Assembly: GCA_021738065.1 (NCBI GenBank)
Contig: JAIPCT010000010.1
Span: forward strand, 1 to 61,880
Direction of reading: 5' to 3'
Source: Burkholderiaceae bacterium
Lineage (GTDB): Bacteria; Pseudomonadota; Gammaproteobacteria; Burkholderiales; Rhodocyclaceae
DNA length: 61,880 bases
Part shown: piece by piece, positions 61,665-61,880 of the stretch
Layout of the letters: each line of letters begins with the position of its first letter
Position numbering within the stretch: position 1 is the stretch's first letter
Notes under the pieces: model-generated
Database searches by the model: none
What the model saw: the letters and a program-made list of their open reading frames with translations, nothing else
What the model was told of the DNA's origin: nothing
Position numbers and translations under genes: made by a program

Positions 61665-61880
61665 GCGGAAATTTCCTTGGCAATGATGAGTTTCAGCATC
61701 TCACTGGTGCCGCCACCGATCAAGGTGAAGCGGACGTCGCGCAGGTAGCGTTGCACCGGGTACTCCATGGCATAGCCGTAGGAGGCGAAGACGCGTGCTG
61801 CCTTGTCGCAGACCGTGGCGGGGGTTTCGGGGGCGGACAGCTTGGCCATCGCGGCTTCCTTGTGATAGGGCTTGCCCGAG
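61661..61880 (-). CDS. 3' end of acyl-CoA dehydrogenase
   Basis: The last ~72 codons are visible; the gene runs off the window. Residues such as AKLSAPETPATVCDKAARVFASYGYAMEYPVQRYLRDVRFTLIGGGTSEMLKLIIAKEIS are the C-terminal helix bundle of the family, with R(D)xR...GGGTSE. The product oxidises acyl-CoA with FAD and passes electrons to ETF. It is first in line (minus strand) of the mutase/hydroxylase unit. Confidence 0.9.
   Translation of the reverse strand, partial: SGKPYHKEAAMAKLSAPETPATVCDKAARVFASYGYAMEYPVQRYLRDVRFTLIGGGTSEMLKLIIAKEISA

Overview
The window reads as chromosomal DNA of a GC-rich, metabolically versatile betaproteobacterium. I would look first among denitrifying or aromatic-degrading Rhodocyclales/Sterolibacteriaceae-type organisms. 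That placement is inference from GC-rich codon use, the MFS-PlsC fusion, NnrS, the aryl-pyruvate (indolepyruvate) ferredoxin oxidoreductase, a TRAP transporter, Mo-hydroxylase and B12 mutase genes. There is no rRNA or other marker gene. I see no tRNA, CRISPR array, transposase or phage gene.

Layout. 0-0.7 kb: end of an unknown gene, a tiny zinc-ribbon gene and a convergent hot-dog thioesterase. 1.0-9.3 kb (minus strand): a tight nine-gene envelope operon (small secreted protein, DUF2145, MFS-PlsC fusion, TelA, YiaA-like, XpaC-like, lipoprotein, large secreted protein, lipoprotein) headed by an ArsR-type regulator with a near-consensus promoter. 9.8-11.2 kb: orphan TrpB2. 11.6-16.7 kb (plus): Mo-hydroxylase maturation operon with split XdhC, a MoeA-like/MocA fusion, a SufS-like cysteine desulfurase and a SufU-like protein, followed by DUF2889. 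17-18.6 kb: an accessory patch with a SET-domain protein and a DUF1778/GNAT toxin-antitoxin pair. 18.7-25.2 kb: amidohydrolase, M18 aminopeptidase, RraA-like protein, DUF805, and a membrane-fused spermidine-synthase-like protein.

25.3-30 kb: orphan MlaF-like ATPase, then an electron-transfer trio (flavin/2Fe-2S reductase, cytochrome b, eight-heme cytochrome c) and a CDF metal exporter. 30.2-32.2 kb: fused hydroxyacyl-CoA dehydrogenase/enoyl-CoA hydratase. 32.4-42.4 kb (minus): signalling block with two paralogous HisKA_2-type kinases coupled to one REC-ANTAR antiterminator, then a MHYT hybrid kinase with HPt and its likely partner, a REC-EAL phosphodiesterase. 42.5-46 kb: methyltransferase, ABC exporter, MAPEG, SNase-like protein. 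46.2-50.9 kb: NnrS and the 2-oxoacid:ferredoxin oxidoreductase. 51.2-61.9 kb (minus): a catabolic module of acyl-CoA dehydrogenase, two-subunit B12 mutase, three-subunit Mo hydroxylase, family III CoA-transferase and a TRAP transporter. It suggests uptake, CoA activation, hydroxylation, carbon-skeleton rearrangement and beta-oxidation of a carboxylic acid. The 11.6-16 kb maturation operon may serve its Mo enzyme.

Two dispersed repeat families stand out. One (four copies: 25.2, 46.0, 55.5, 61.2 kb) is a pair of long inverted arms built from 8-9 nt micro-repeats. The other (four copies: 16.0, 30.0, 30.2, 32.4 kb) has fixed ends and a variable interior.
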